Of a stretch of DNA of 64,000 nt, positions 1 through 9,472 are shown in pieces. The position numbers and the translations under genes are program-made. This DNA comes from Thermohalobaculum sp964576075. GTDB lineage: Bacteria > Pseudomonadota > Alphaproteobacteria > Rhodobacterales > Rhodobacteraceae. The first letter of the stretch is position 1, and the number at the start of each line of letters is the position of its first letter. The stretch covers positions 38,319-102,318 of the forward strand of contig CAZNTX010000005.1 of NCBI GenBank assembly GCA_964576075.1, given 5' to 3'. Under the pieces are notes generated by a model. That model was given only the letters and a program-made list of their open reading frames with translations. It did not search any database and had not been told where the DNA came from.

Positions 1-828
1 CTCGGCCGACAGGGCGAGGCGCGCGGCCTGGCGGGCAGAGAAGGGCAGATCGTCCGCCCCCTCCTCGAGAAAGACGCCCTCCGCCGCGGCCGCGCCGGCG
101 AGGCGGGCGCGGCGGGCCTCGGCATCGGCGCGGTCGAGCTCGGCCTCGGCGGCGACGAGGCCCGCCTCGAGCGGCTCGCGCTCGGCCTCCGGCATCAGCC
201 CCTGGGAGGCGAGCATCCGCCCTCGCCCGGCGGCGGCCTCGGCCTCGGCGAGCCGGGCGCGGGCGGCGCGGCGCTCCGCCTCCGCGCGGGCGATCCGCGC
301 CTCGAGCCGCGCGGTCTCCGCGCGCGCATAGGCGGCGGCGCGGCGCTCCATCTCGGCGCGGGCGGCGGCGACCGCGCGGGCGCGGGCCTCGAGCCGCGCG
401 ATCTCGGCCTCCGTCGTCGCGCGCTCGAGGATCAGGTCGTCGAGCCGGCGCGACTCCACCCTCGGATTGACGAGGGTGCCGAGCAGCTCGCCCTCGGCCA
501 CGCGCGCCCCGATCCGCCGCGGCTCGAGGCGGACCTCCCCGGCGATGGGGGCGCGCAGCGCCGTCACCTGCGCGTTGACCACGGCATTGGCGCTCACCGG
601 CGCGAGCTGCTCTCCGACCACCACCGCGAGGCCGAGCGCGGCCGCCCCGAGCCCCGCGACAAGCCCCGCGAGCCGCCGCCCGGGGCCGCGCCGCGCCGGC
701 CGGGCGGGGCCGGCCTTGGCCTTGGCGAAGGCCCGGGCGAGCTCCGCCGCGCGGCCCGCCTCCTCCGCGGCGATCCGGCCGTCTCGTGCCTCCGCACCCC
801 CCTCCCGGGGGCCGAACTCCATCAGCAT
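1..828 (-). CDS. HlyD-family secretion adaptor (membrane fusion protein), C-terminus beyond window
   Basis: Periplasmic adaptor subunit, partial; 276 codons are visible and the gene runs off the left edge. Seen: a basic cytoplasmic N-terminus, one membrane segment at about residues 52-70 (LAGLVAGLGAAALGLAVVV), then a half-lipoyl strand with the motif VTALRAPIAGEV typical of HlyD/EmrA proteins. From about residue 120 to the edge a long Ala/Glu/Arg-rich coiled-coil hairpin follows. The first of two in-frame ATGs is taken (828); the second is at 822. Such adaptors bridge an inner-membrane ABC or exopolysaccharide machine to an outer-membrane channel. The partner genes lie outside the window, so a type I secretion role (for example for the RTX peroxidase at 56.8 kb) is only a guess; an exopolysaccharide role is equally possible. 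Confidence 0.8.
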   Translation of the reverse strand, partial: MLMEFGPREGGAEARDGRIAAEEAGRAAELARAFAKAKAGPARPARRGPGRRLAGLVAGLGAAALGLAVVVGEQLAPVSANAVVNAQVTALRAPIAGEVRLEPRRIGARVAEGELLGTLVNPRVESRRLDDLILERATTEAEIARLEARARAVAAARAEMERRAAAYARAETARLEARIARAEAERRAARARLAEAEAAAGRGRMLASQGLMPEAEREPLEAGLVAAEAELDRADAEARRARLAGAAAAEGVFLEEGADDLPFSARQAARLALSAE

Positions 829-1017
829 GCAAGCGCCCTCCAGGCAGATCCCGGCCCGGGGGACGGGCGCCGCCTCCCGGACCGGACCCCGCACCGCTAC
901 CCGAGACCGCGTAAACAAAGCCTTTCCGGCGCGGTGCCCGATGGACGCGGGGGCGGGCCCGGCCTAATCCTCGGGGCCGGCGCCCGTTCGGGGCGCGCTC
1001 GCCGACCGGAGGCCGCG

Positions 1018-2523
1018 ATGACCGCTCCCGCCCGCCTGCCCGCGCTCTGGCGCCTCGTCCTGCTGCAGGGGACGGTCGCGGCGGCGAGCCTCGTCGTCGA
1101 GATCGTCGCGGGGCGGGTTCTGGCGCCCTATGTCGGGATGTCGCTCTATACCTGGACCGCGGTGATCGCCGTCGTCCTCGCGGGCTTCTCGGCGGGGCAC
1201 TGGATCGGCGGGCGCATCGCCGAGGGCAGCCCGGAGCGCGCGCTCCGGCTGACCGGTTGGGCGATGGCGGCCGCGGCGGTCGCCACCGCGCTCGCCGTGC
1301 CGCTTCTGCGCGCGGTGGCGGGGCCGGTGCTCGGCGCGCTCGAGGATCCGCTCTGGGCCATCGTCGCGCTCACCGTGCTCGCCTTCTTCCTGCCCTCGCT
1401 CTTCGCCGGCATCCCGGCGCCGGTGCTCGCGCGCGTGGCGTTGCTCGCCCGGCCCGAGCGGGCGGGGCGGGCGCTCGGCGCGATCTTCGCCGCCGGCGCG
1501 GTGGGCGCCATCGCGGGCACGCTGCTCGCGGGGTTCCTCTTCGTCTCCTGGATCGGCTCGCTCGGCACCCTGGCCGCGGTCACCGGCGTCTACGCTCTCG
1601 CCGCGCTCCTCTTCCTGCGCGACGGCGGGCGGGCGGCGGCGGGGATCGCGACGGCCCTCCTCGCCGCCGCGCCCGCGGGCTGGACGCTCCTCGGCCCCGA
1701 CCCCTGCGACCGGGAGAGCGACTATTTCTGCATCCGCGTCGTCGACGTCTCCGCCGATCCGGAGCGCCCGGTGCGCCTCATGGTGCTCGACCATCTGGCC
1801 CACGGCGTCTCTGCGCGCGACCTGCCGCAGGTGATGTTCACCGAGCACACGGCGATGCTCGACCGGCTCGGCCGCGCGCGCATGGGGCAGGGCCCGGCGC
1901 GGGCCTTCTTCATCGGCGGCGGCTCCTATTCGGTGCCGCGGGCCTGGGCCGCGCGCGCGCCCGCCCCCGCGATGACGGTCGCCGAGATCGACCCGGCGGT
2001 GACGGCGACGGCGGTGGACGCCTTCTGGGTCGATCCGGGCACGGTCGAGATCCTGCACGAGGACGCCCGCCGCGCCCTCGCCCGCCGCCCGGAGCGCTAC
2101 GACGTGATCCTCGGCGACGCCTTCACCGACATCGCGGTCCCGGCGCATCTGGTGACGGAGGAGTTCTTCCGCCTGGTGGCCGACCGGCTCGCCCCCGGCG
2201 GGGCGTATCTCATGAACGTCATCGACCATGCCGACCGGCTCGAGGCGCTCGCCGCCATCGTCGCGACGCTGCGCGCGGTGTTCCCGGTGGTCGAGGTCTG
2301 GGCCGAGCGGCGCGCGGCGGGGCCGGGCGAGCGGCGGGTCTTCGTCGTGCTCGCCGCCACGACGCCGACGGCGGAGGCGCTCTTCCGCACGCGCGCGCCC
2401 GGTCCCTTCGTCTTCGGCCGGCTCTCCGAGCGCTGGGTGGGCGAGCTGCTCGAGGGCCGCGCGGTGGAGCGCCTGACCGACGATCACGCCCCGATCGCGC
2501 GGCTGATGCGCTGGGCCGACTGA
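1018..2523 (+). CDS. membrane-fused spermidine synthase-like protein
   Basis: 501 aa. Residues 1-210 are hydrophobic with about six to seven membrane segments; residues 230-501 form a Rossmann methyltransferase-like domain of the spermidine synthase family. Visible motifs are IGGGSYSVPRAW near 298-310 (nucleotide loop), AEIDP near 322 (acidic residue contacting the cofactor sugar) and ILGDAFTD near 364 (the position of the catalytic Asp region). This two-part layout is the widespread 'fused MFS/spermidine synthase' family, whose substrates are mostly unknown. I chose the ATG at 1018 because the protein becomes typical there; an upstream extension to 934 is arginine-rich and unlike the family. 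It diverges from the HlyD gene. Its 3' end overlaps the convergent P-ATPase gene by 40 bases. Confidence 0.8.
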   Translation: MTAPARLPALWRLVLLQGTVAAASLVVEIVAGRVLAPYVGMSLYTWTAVIAVVLAGFSAGHWIGGRIAEGSPERALRLTGWAMAAAAVATALAVPLLRAVAGPVLGALEDPLWAIVALTVLAFFLPSLFAGIPAPVLARVALLARPERAGRALGAIFAAGAVGAIAGTLLAGFLFVSWIGSLGTLAAVTGVYALAALLFLRDGGRAAAGIATALLAAAPAGWTLLGPDPCDRESDYFCIRVVDVSADPERPVRLMVLDHLAHGVSARDLPQVMFTEHTAMLDRLGRARMGQGPARAFFIGGGSYSVPRAWAARAPAPAMTVAEIDPAVTATAVDAFWVDPGTVEILHEDARRALARRPERYDVILGDAFTDIAVPAHLVTEEFFRLVADRLAPGGAYLMNVIDHADRLEALAAIVATLRAVFPVVEVWAERRAAGPGERRVFVVLAATTPTAEALFRTRAPGPFVFGRLSERWVGELLEGRAVERLTDDHAPIARLMRWAD

Positions 2524-5219
2524 GGCGGCAGGAGCAGCCGGCGCGCCGCGTTCGCCCCGGCGCCGAGGAGGCTCGCCACCAGGATCAGCGCCCAGCCCGC
2601 GGGCGGCGGGGCCGAGAGCTCCAGCACTGCGGCGAGCGGCGCGAGAAACACCGCAGCCCCGACGAGGACGAGGCTGAGGAGGATCGCCCCCCAGAGCCAG
2701 GGGTTGCGGCTCGCCTGGTTGGAGATCCGCCGCTCCTCCCCCCAGGGCATGGCGATCGCCTGCCAGAGCTGGGCGAGCGCGAGGGTGAGGAAGGCCGCCG
2801 CCGTCGGCTCGGTCCCCGCGAAAACGGGATGTGCGCCTGCCGCCCAGATCGCGGCGAGAACGGCGAGCGTCAGGCTCGCGCCGTCGAGGGCCACCTCGCG
2901 CCAGTCCCGCGCCGAGACGATCGGCTCCGCGGGCGGACGCGGCGGGCGGTCCATCACGTCTCGCGGGCCTTGGCCGGCGCCGAGGGCGAGGGCGGGGAAG
3001 ACGTCCGTCACCAGGTTGAGATAGAGGAGCTGGAGCGGCAGCAGCGGCATCGGAATCCCCGCGGCGATGGCGCTCGCCACCACCATGATCTCGCTCAGAT
3101 TGCACGACATGAGATAGCGCACGAAGAGGCGGATATTGCCGTAGATCACCCGGCCCTGGCGGAGGGCGGCGACGATCGAGGCGAAGGCGTCGTCGCGCAG
3201 CACGATGTCCGCCGCCTCCGCCGCCACCTGCGTGCCCCGCCGGCCCATGGCGACGCCGATGTCGGATTTCTTGAGGGCGGGGGCGTCGTTCACCCCGTCG
3301 CCGATCATCGCGACGATCTCGCCCCGCCCCTGCGCCTCGGCCACGAGGTCGAGCTTCTCGCGTGGGGCGACGCGGGCGAAGACGCGGCAGTCCCGCGCCT
3401 CCGTCGCGGGGGGGAGCGGCGCCGGCCGGCCCTCGGAGAGGGTGCAGACCGCGGCGTCCGGCCGGTCGACGAGGCCGACATCGGCGGCGATCCGGCGCGC
3501 GGTCTCGGGGTGGTCGCCGGTCACCATCACCACCTTCACCCCGGCCCGCCGGCAGGCGGCGATGGAGCCCGCCACGTCCCCGCGCGCCGGGTCGGCGAGG
3601 CAGGCGAAGCCGAGGAGGGCGAGATCGTCGTAGGGCGCCGCCGCCGTCCCCGGCCCCTCGGCGAGGGCGAGGAGGCGGTGTCCGCGCCGCGCCTCCGCCT
3701 CGATCGCCGCATGGAGCGCGGCGCGGGCGGCGTCGTCGAGCGGAGCCCCCCCGGCGAGGCGGCGGGCCCGGGCGAGCACCGCCTCCGGCGCGCCCTTCAC
3801 CGCGGCGCGGGGCCCCTCCGGCGTCTCGTGCAGGCTCGCCATCATCTTCAGCTCGGGGTCGAAGGGGGCGAGGGCCTCGACCGGCGTCTCGGCGAGGAGC
3901 ACGCCCCGGTCGAGCCCCGCCGCCGCCGCCCCCTCGACGAGCGCCGCCTCCATCGGATCGGCGAAGCCCCCGCCCGCGCCCGGCTCGTTGGCGAGCGCCG
4001 CCACCCGGAGCGCCGCGCGCGCCCCCTCCGCCACCGTAGTCTCCGTGCCCGCCATCTCAGCGCCTTCGAGCCGCTCAGTCGCGCCGCCGTCCCCCGCAAG
4101 GAGCAGCGCTGCGAGGCGCATGCGGTTCTCGGTCAGCGTGCCCGTCTTGTCGGTCAGGATGACGGTGGTGGAGCCGAGCGTCTCGATCGAGGCCAGCCGG
4201 TTGACCAGCGCGTTGCGCTCGGCCATCCGCCACATGCCGCGGGCGAGGGCGAGGGTGGCCACGATCGGCAGCCCCTCGGGCGCGGCGGCCACCGCGAGGG
4301 CCACGCCGGTGCGCAGCATCTCGAGCGGGTCGCGCCCGGCGAGCCAGCCGAAGAGCGCCATGCCCACCGCGACCGCGAGGGTGGCGTAGGAGAGCTGCCG
4401 GCCGAGACCCTCGAGCCGGCGGTCGAGCGGCGAGGTCTCGTCCCCGGCCCCGGCGACGAGCTCCGCGATCTGCCCGAGCTCCGTCGCGCGGCCGGTATGC
4501 ACGACCACGCCCGCCGCGAAGCCCCGCGTGATCGAGGCGCCGCGATAGGCCATGTTGCGCCGTTCGGCGAGGGCGCGGCCGACGGCGAGCGGCTCGGTGC
4601 CCTTCGCCACCGGCACCGATTCGCCCGTGAGCGCCGATTCGTCGCAATGGAGATCGGTCGCCTCGAGGAGGCGCAGATCGGCGGAGACGAGATCGCCCGC
4701 CTCGAGCAGCACCACATCGCCGGGCACGAGGGCGTCGGCGTCGATCTCCGCGACCCGGCCGCCGCGGCGGACCCGGGCGGTGGTCCGCGCGAGCGCGCGC
4801 AGCGCCGCCATCGACTTCGCCGCGCGCAGCTCCATCGCGAAGCCGATCGCGGCGTTGATCGCGAGCACCGTGGCGATGGCGGCCGCCTCGAGCAGATCGC
4901 CGAGCCAGACCGAGAGGATCGCCGCGCCGACGAGCAAGAGAACGATGGCACCGCGGAACTGGTCGAGCAGGATGCGCAGCGGCGCGATCTCTCCATGGGT
5001 GCCGATTCGGTTGGAGCCGTGGCGGGCGCGGCGTCGGCGGGCCTCGGCCTCGGAGAGCCCGCGGGCGGGATCGACGCCGAGCGCGTCGAGCACCCAGCGC
5101 GCCGACATCGAATAGGCCTCTTCGCCGGAGACCGGGGGCGGGACCGGGCCGTCCCGCTCCGCCGTCTCCCTCGCGCGCTCCTCCGCCATCGCTCGCGCCT
5201 CCGGCCCGGGGCGGGCCAT
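2484..5219 (-). CDS. P-type ATPase, calcium (P2A) type
   Basis: 911 aa cation pump of the inner membrane. The order is the classical one: an N-terminal cation-ATPase domain, two membrane segments, an actuator domain with TGES (in ALTGESVPV), TM3-4 with PEGLP, and the phosphorylation site DKTGTLTEN with Asp357. The nucleotide domain, the hinge motif MIGDGVNDAPALK and six C-terminal membrane segments follow. Residues that bind calcium in SERCA are conserved: Glu in PEGLP, Asn/Glu in TM5 (NLSE) and Asn/Thr/Asp in TM6 (NLVTD). This supports Ca2+ or a similar divalent ion. The ATG at 5219 is used; a longer reading begins at a TTG (5267) that lies inside an FNR box and is not credible. It is divergent from a second ATPase 71 bases away and probably shares its control. 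Confidence 0.9.
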   Translation of the reverse strand: MARPGPEARAMAEERARETAERDGPVPPPVSGEEAYSMSARWVLDALGVDPARGLSEAEARRRRARHGSNRIGTHGEIAPLRILLDQFRGAIVLLLVGAAILSVWLGDLLEAAAIATVLAINAAIGFAMELRAAKSMAALRALARTTARVRRGGRVAEIDADALVPGDVVLLEAGDLVSADLRLLEATDLHCDESALTGESVPVAKGTEPLAVGRALAERRNMAYRGASITRGFAAGVVVHTGRATELGQIAELVAGAGDETSPLDRRLEGLGRQLSYATLAVAVGMALFGWLAGRDPLEMLRTGVALAVAAAPEGLPIVATLALARGMWRMAERNALVNRLASIETLGSTTVILTDKTGTLTENRMRLAALLLAGDGGATERLEGAEMAGTETTVAEGARAALRVAALANEPGAGGGFADPMEAALVEGAAAAGLDRGVLLAETPVEALAPFDPELKMMASLHETPEGPRAAVKGAPEAVLARARRLAGGAPLDDAARAALHAAIEAEARRGHRLLALAEGPGTAAAPYDDLALLGFACLADPARGDVAGSIAACRRAGVKVVMVTGDHPETARRIAADVGLVDRPDAAVCTLSEGRPAPLPPATEARDCRVFARVAPREKLDLVAEAQGRGEIVAMIGDGVNDAPALKKSDIGVAMGRRGTQVAAEAADIVLRDDAFASIVAALRQGRVIYGNIRLFVRYLMSCNLSEIMVVASAIAAGIPMPLLPLQLLYLNLVTDVFPALALGAGQGPRDVMDRPPRPPAEPIVSARDWREVALDGASLTLAVLAAIWAAGAHPVFAGTEPTAAAFLTLALAQLWQAIAMPWGEERRISNQASRNPWLWGAILLSLVLVGAAVFLAPLAAVLELSAPPPAGWALILVASLLGAGANAARRLLLPPQSAQRISRAIGA

Positions 5220-5253
5220 CTCAGAGGCTCGCCGGGCCGGGGGGCGCGGCACA

Positions 5254-5267
5254 TTGACAGGGATCAA
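5254..5267. promoter_or_regulatory. FNR/FnrL-type operator in a divergent promoter
   Basis: TTGACAGGGATCAA is a 14-base dyad matching the FNR family consensus TTGAT-N4-ATCAA at nine of ten positions. It sits between the starts of the two P-type ATPase genes (35 bases from the left start, 23 bases from the right start). The placement would let an oxygen-sensing Crp/FNR protein act on both. The match is direct; the regulator and the sign of regulation are inference. Confidence 0.65.
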
Positions 5268-5290
5268 GGGCGCGGGGCCTCCTCGCCCCG

Positions 5291-8200
5291 ATGATCGCCC
5301 CGATGACGCCCGCGCCCGACCCCCAGACCGAGGCCGTCGCCCTCGCCCATGCCGGGAGGGGACGCACGCGGCTGTCCTGTCCGGCGATCCGCGACGCGCC
5401 GGAGCTCGCCGCCCGCCTCGCCGCGCGCCTGCGCGGCGATCCGCGAATCTCGACCGTGCGCGCCCGGGCCTGGAGCGGCAGCGTGATCCTGGAGCACGAC
5501 GGGGCGCTCGCGGCGGCCGAGGCGCGCGCCCTCGCGGCCGAGGCGCTCGCCGCCGCCCGTGCGGGGCGCGGGGCGCACCAGGGACCGCGGGTCGAGGTCG
5601 TCCACGGCCCCCCCTGGCGCGCCCGCGGGCGCGAGGCCGCCGCGCACCCGGCGCCCGTGGGCGGGGCGGCGGCCAATGGGCAAGGCGCCGTCCCCTGGCA
5701 TGCGCTCTCCCCCGCCGATGTCGCCGGGCGCCTCGCCACCTGCCCGGAGCGGGGTCTCACGGCCGAGGAGGCGCGCGCCCGGCTCCGCCGCCACGGGGCC
5801 AACCTGATGCCGCAGGAGGAGCCGCGCGCGCCCTTCGCCGTGTTCCTCGAGCAGCTGAGCGGGGTCCCGGTGCTCATGCTCGGCGCCTCGGCGGTGGTCT
5901 CGCTCGCCGGCGGCGCGGTGGCGGACGCGACGGCGACGCTCTCGGTGGTGATGCTGAACGCGGTGCTCGGCTATGTCACCGAGGGCCAGGCGGAGGGGGT
6001 GATCCAGAGCCTCGCGGGCGGCTCGGAGCAGGAGGTGACGGCGATCCGCGGCGGCGTGCCCTGTCGGATCCCGGCGCGCGCGCTCGTGCCCGGAGACGTG
6101 CTCGCCCTCGCCCACGGGATGCAGGCGCCCGCCGATGCCCGCATCGTCGCCGCCCGCCGCCTCAAGGCCGACGAGGCGGCGCTCACCGGCGAGACCGAGG
6201 CGGTGGCGAAGGCGGCCGAGCGCGCGGTGGAGCGGGACGCCCCCCTCGGCGCGCGGCCGACCATGCTCCATGCCGGCAGCATCGTCGCCGAGGGCGAGGG
6301 CCGGGCCATCGTCGTCGCCACCGGGCGGCACACCGTCGCCGCCGAGACCGCGCTCCTCAGCCAGAGCGCCGAGCGCCCGCGCGCGCCGGTGGAGGAGGAG
6401 CTCGACCGCCTCGGCGAGCGGCTCGCCACCGCGGCGCTCGGCGCCTGCGGGGTGTTCTTCGCCATCGGCGCGGCGCGGGGCTATCCGCTGGCAACGATCC
6501 TGCGCGACGCGCTCGCCCTCGCCGTCGCCGCGATCCCCGAGGGGCTGCCGGTCGTGGCCACCACCACCATGGCGCTCGGGCTGAAGCGGATGGAACGCCG
6601 CGGCATCCTCGTGCGCCGGATCGACACGGTGGAGAGCCTCGGCGCGATCGGCGTGCTCTGCCTCGACAAGACCGGCACGCTGACCGAGAACCGCATGCGC
6701 GTCGTCGCCGCCGTGGCGGGCGCGCGGGAGGCCGAGCCGGAGGACCCCGCGCTCCGCCCCCTCGCCGAGGCCGCCGCCCTCAACAACGACGCCGAGGCGG
6801 GGGCGGACGGGCCGGAGGGCTCCTCGGCCACCGAGCGCGCGCTCCTCGCCCATGCGCTCGCCCTCGGCGCGGATGTCGCCGCCCTGCGCGCCGCGCGCCC
6901 GCGGGGCGAGACGGTCGAGCGCGCGCCCGGCCGGCCCTGGATGGCCACCGCCCATGGCGGGGAGGCGGAGACGGTGATCGTCAAGGGCGCGCCGGAGGCC
7001 GTGCTCGCCCGCTGCGCGACGATCCGGGAGGCGGGCGGCGACCGTCCCCTCGACGCGGCCCTCCGCAGCCGCCTCCTCGCCCTCAACGACGCCCTCGCCG
7101 CGCGGCCGACGCGCGTGCTCGCCATCGCCGAGCGCCCGGGCCGGATCGCGGATGCAGACACCGGCGAGGACGTGACCGGGCTCACCTGGCTCGGCATGCT
7201 GGCGCTCGCCGACCCGCTCCGCCCCGGCGCCAAGGACTTCGTCGCGACCGTGCAGCGCGCCGGCATCGACACGGTGATGATCACCGGCGACCAGGCCGCG
7301 ACCGCCGCGGCCATCGCGCGCGAGCTCGACCTCTCCCGCGGCCAGCCGCTCAGGATCGTCGACAGCGCCGAGATCGCCCGCCTGCCGCCCGCGCTCCTCG
7401 CAGCCCTCGCCCGCCGGGCCCATGTCTTCGCCCGGGTGAGCCCGCAGCAGAAGCTCGCCATCGTCCAGGCGCTCCAGGCCGAGGGGCGCGTGGTGGCGAT
7501 GACGGGCGACGGGGTGAACGACGGCCCCGCCCTCAAGGCGGCCGATGTGGGCATCGCCATGGGCGCCTCGGGCGCCGATCTCGCCCGCGACGTCGCCAAT
7601 GTGGTGATCCGCGACGACGAATTGCCGACCCTCGTCGACGCCATCGCCCAGGGCCGCGCGGTCTATCGCAACATCCGCCGGGCGCTCGAATTCCTGGTGA
7701 CGACCAATCTCTCGGAGATCGCCGTCGAGACGGTGGAGGCGCTGCACGGGCCGGGCGAGCTCGAGACGCCGCTCGAGCTTCTCTGGATCAATCTCGCGAC
7801 CGACGTGCTCCCGGGCCTCGGCCTCGCCCTCGCCGCTCCCGACCGCGACGCGCTCGACCGCCCGCCCCGCCCGCGCGGCGAGCCGATCGTCCCCGAGCGC
7901 GACTTCCGGCAGATGGCGCTCGACAGCGGGGTGATCTCGGCCTCCGCGCTCACCTCCCATTTCGTCGGCCTCGCCCGCTACGGGCCGGGGCCCCAGACCC
8001 GCGGCATGACGTTCCTGTCGCTCTCCATGGGCCAGTTGCTCTACACGCTCGCTTGCCAGCGCACCGACCGGCGCAAGCTCCGCCCCGAGGCGATCTTCGA
8101 GAACCGCCCGCTCGATCTCGCGGTCCTCGTCTCCTGCGGGATCGCGGTGCTGCCCTTCTTCGTGCCGGGGCTGCGCCGGCTCCTCGGGATCGCGCCGCTG

Positions 8201-8329
8201 GGGCCGCGGGACACGGCCGTCGCGCTCGCCTGCGCGGCGACGCCGCTCGGGGTGGTGCTCGCCCGGCGCGGGGTGGACATCGCGCTCGAGGAGGTCGGCC
8301 CGGGCGCCATCGAGGAGAACCGCCGATGA
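5291..8329 (+). CDS. P-type ATPase, calcium-like, with N-terminal HMA2 domain
   Basis: 1012 aa inner-membrane cation pump, paralogous to the divergent ATPase. Residues 15-65 form an HMA2-like ferredoxin fold ending in GSVILEHD but without a CxxC metal pair. A low-complexity linker leads to a second N-terminal domain at about 135-185. Then come TGE (AALTGETEAV), PEGLP, DKTGTLTEN with Asp459, TGDGVNDGPALK, and TM5/TM6 motifs NLSE and NLATD that keep the SERCA-type ligands. The C-terminus has six predicted membrane segments. The HMA2 domain resembles the stand-alone protein at 9473-9952. The stop overlaps the metK-like start by four bases (ATGA), indicating coupling. The ion is unproven: Ca2+, or Mg2+/monovalent ions in related groups. 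Confidence 0.88.
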   Translation: MIAPMTPAPDPQTEAVALAHAGRGRTRLSCPAIRDAPELAARLAARLRGDPRISTVRARAWSGSVILEHDGALAAAEARALAAEALAAARAGRGAHQGPRVEVVHGPPWRARGREAAAHPAPVGGAAANGQGAVPWHALSPADVAGRLATCPERGLTAEEARARLRRHGANLMPQEEPRAPFAVFLEQLSGVPVLMLGASAVVSLAGGAVADATATLSVVMLNAVLGYVTEGQAEGVIQSLAGGSEQEVTAIRGGVPCRIPARALVPGDVLALAHGMQAPADARIVAARRLKADEAALTGETEAVAKAAERAVERDAPLGARPTMLHAGSIVAEGEGRAIVVATGRHTVAAETALLSQSAERPRAPVEEELDRLGERLATAALGACGVFFAIGAARGYPLATILRDALALAVAAIPEGLPVVATTTMALGLKRMERRGILVRRIDTVESLGAIGVLCLDKTGTLTENRMRVVAAVAGAREAEPEDPALRPLAEAAALNNDAEAGADGPEGSSATERALLAHALALGADVAALRAARPRGETVERAPGRPWMATAHGGEAETVIVKGAPEAVLARCATIREAGGDRPLDAALRSRLLALNDALAARPTRVLAIAERPGRIADADTGEDVTGLTWLGMLALADPLRPGAKDFVATVQRAGIDTVMITGDQAATAAAIARELDLSRGQPLRIVDSAEIARLPPALLAALARRAHVFARVSPQQKLAIVQALQAEGRVVAMTGDGVNDGPALKAADVGIAMGASGADLARDVANVVIRDDELPTLVDAIAQGRAVYRNIRRALEFLVTTNLSEIAVETVEALHGPGELETPLELLWINLATDVLPGLGLALAAPDRDALDRPPRPRGEPIVPERDFRQMALDSGVISASALTSHFVGLARYGPGPQTRGMTFLSLSMGQLLYTLACQRTDRRKLRPEAIFENRPLDLAVLVSCGIAVLPFFVPGLRRLLGIAPLGPRDTAVALACAATPLGVVLARRGVDIALEEVGPGAIEENRR

Positions 8330-9468
8330 GAGACCAGGTGCTGACCGCAGGCTCGGTGACCGCGGGCCATCCCGACAAGCTCTGCGACCGGATCAGCGAC
8401 GCGATCGTCGACGCCCATCTCGCGCAAGGCCTGCGCTCCGGCGTGGTCGCGGAATGCGCGGTGGCGACGGGGGTGCTCTTCGTCTCCGTCCGCGCCGCCG
8501 AGCCCGGGGCGGCGGATGCCGCGGCGATCGCCCGGCGCCTCCTCGCCGAGGCCGGCTACGGGGCGGGGCAGGGAGCGGAGACGGCCACCGTGGTGCTCGA
8601 CGCCGTCGCCGCCGAGCCGCTTCCCCCCGGCCCGGCGCGGGCGCGGCACATGACGACCGCCTTCGGCCATGCCTGCGGCGAGACGGCCGAGGCGATGCCC
8701 TTCCCGATCTGGGCCGCGCACCGCCTCGCCCGCGCGCTCGACGCCGCCCGCGCCGAGGACCGCATCCCCTGGCTCTCGCCGGACGCGCAGGCGCAGGTGG
8801 CGGTGCGCATGGCCGGCGGGCGGCCCGCCGCGCTCGAGGCGGTGGCGCTCACCTTCGGCACGGCGGCGGAGGCGCCCCGCCCGGGGGCCGACGAGATGGA
8901 GGCCGAGCTTCTGCGCGAGGTCGTGGCCCCCGCCCTCGCCCCCGCTGCGGAGGCGCTGCGCCGGCCCGCGCGGCTCGTGCTCGCGCCGATGGCGGGGCCC
9001 GGGGGGCCGGCCGCGCATTCCGGGCTCACCGGGCGCAAGACCGCCGACGACGCCTATGGCGCCCATGGCCGGCGGGGCGGCGCTGCGCTCTCCGGCAAGG
9101 ACCCCGCCCGGATCGACCGGATCGCGGCCTACGCCGCGCGCCATGCCGCCCGCGCCGCCCGTGCCGCGGGGCTCGCCGAGGAGATCGAGGTGGAGCTGTC
9201 CTATCTGATCGGCGACGAGGCCCCCGCGAGCCTCTCGGTCGAGACCGGCGGCACCGGGGCGGTCCCCGACGAGACGATCGCCGCGCGGCTCTCGGAGACG
9301 CTCGACATGCGCGTCGGCGCCATCGCCGAGCGCTTCGGGCTCTGGGAGCTGCCGGCGGCCCGCGGCGGGGCGTTCTACGGCCTGCTCGCCGCCTATGGGC
9401 AGATCGGGCGCGACGATCTGGCCGCGCCTTGGGAGGATGTCGCAGAGGCCGCCGCCCGCCTCGCCTGA
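8326..9468 (+). CDS. metK: methionine adenosyltransferase paralogue, divergent
   Basis: 380 aa; S-adenosylmethionine synthetase family (ATP + methionine to SAM). Seen: the N-terminal GHPDKLCDRISDAIVDA signature, SGLTGRK, the glycine-rich phosphate loop GGAALSGKDPARIDR, and AAYAARHAARAARAAG. Two sites differ from housekeeping enzymes: the GAGDQG motif is replaced by RHMTTAFG, losing the Asp/Gln pair, and the Asp before CGLTGRK is His. It may therefore be catalytically altered or retuned. It is coupled to the P-ATPase by an ATGA overlap and lies tail-to-tail with the HMA2 gene, a setting unlike that of the essential metK, which must lie elsewhere. The symbol denotes family membership only. Confidence 0.82.
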   Translation: MRDQVLTAGSVTAGHPDKLCDRISDAIVDAHLAQGLRSGVVAECAVATGVLFVSVRAAEPGAADAAAIARRLLAEAGYGAGQGAETATVVLDAVAAEPLPPGPARARHMTTAFGHACGETAEAMPFPIWAAHRLARALDAARAEDRIPWLSPDAQAQVAVRMAGGRPAALEAVALTFGTAAEAPRPGADEMEAELLREVVAPALAPAAEALRRPARLVLAPMAGPGGPAAHSGLTGRKTADDAYGAHGRRGGAALSGKDPARIDRIAAYAARHAARAARAAGLAEEIEVELSYLIGDEAPASLSVETGGTGAVPDETIAARLSETLDMRVGAIAERFGLWELPAARGGAFYGLLAAYGQIGRDDLAAPWEDVAEAAARLA

Positions 9469-9472
9469 GCCC

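Noticed and set aside
5220..5267. Upstream TTG start for the left P-ATPase
   Set aside because: Adds 16 unlike residues and begins inside the FNR dyad; the ATG at 5219 is better.
1257..5294. 1345-codon open frame on the plus strand
   Set aside because: Antisense to the P-ATPase and shifted within the spermidine synthase-like gene; composition is Arg/Gly/Asp repeats without any domain. A shadow of high GC content.
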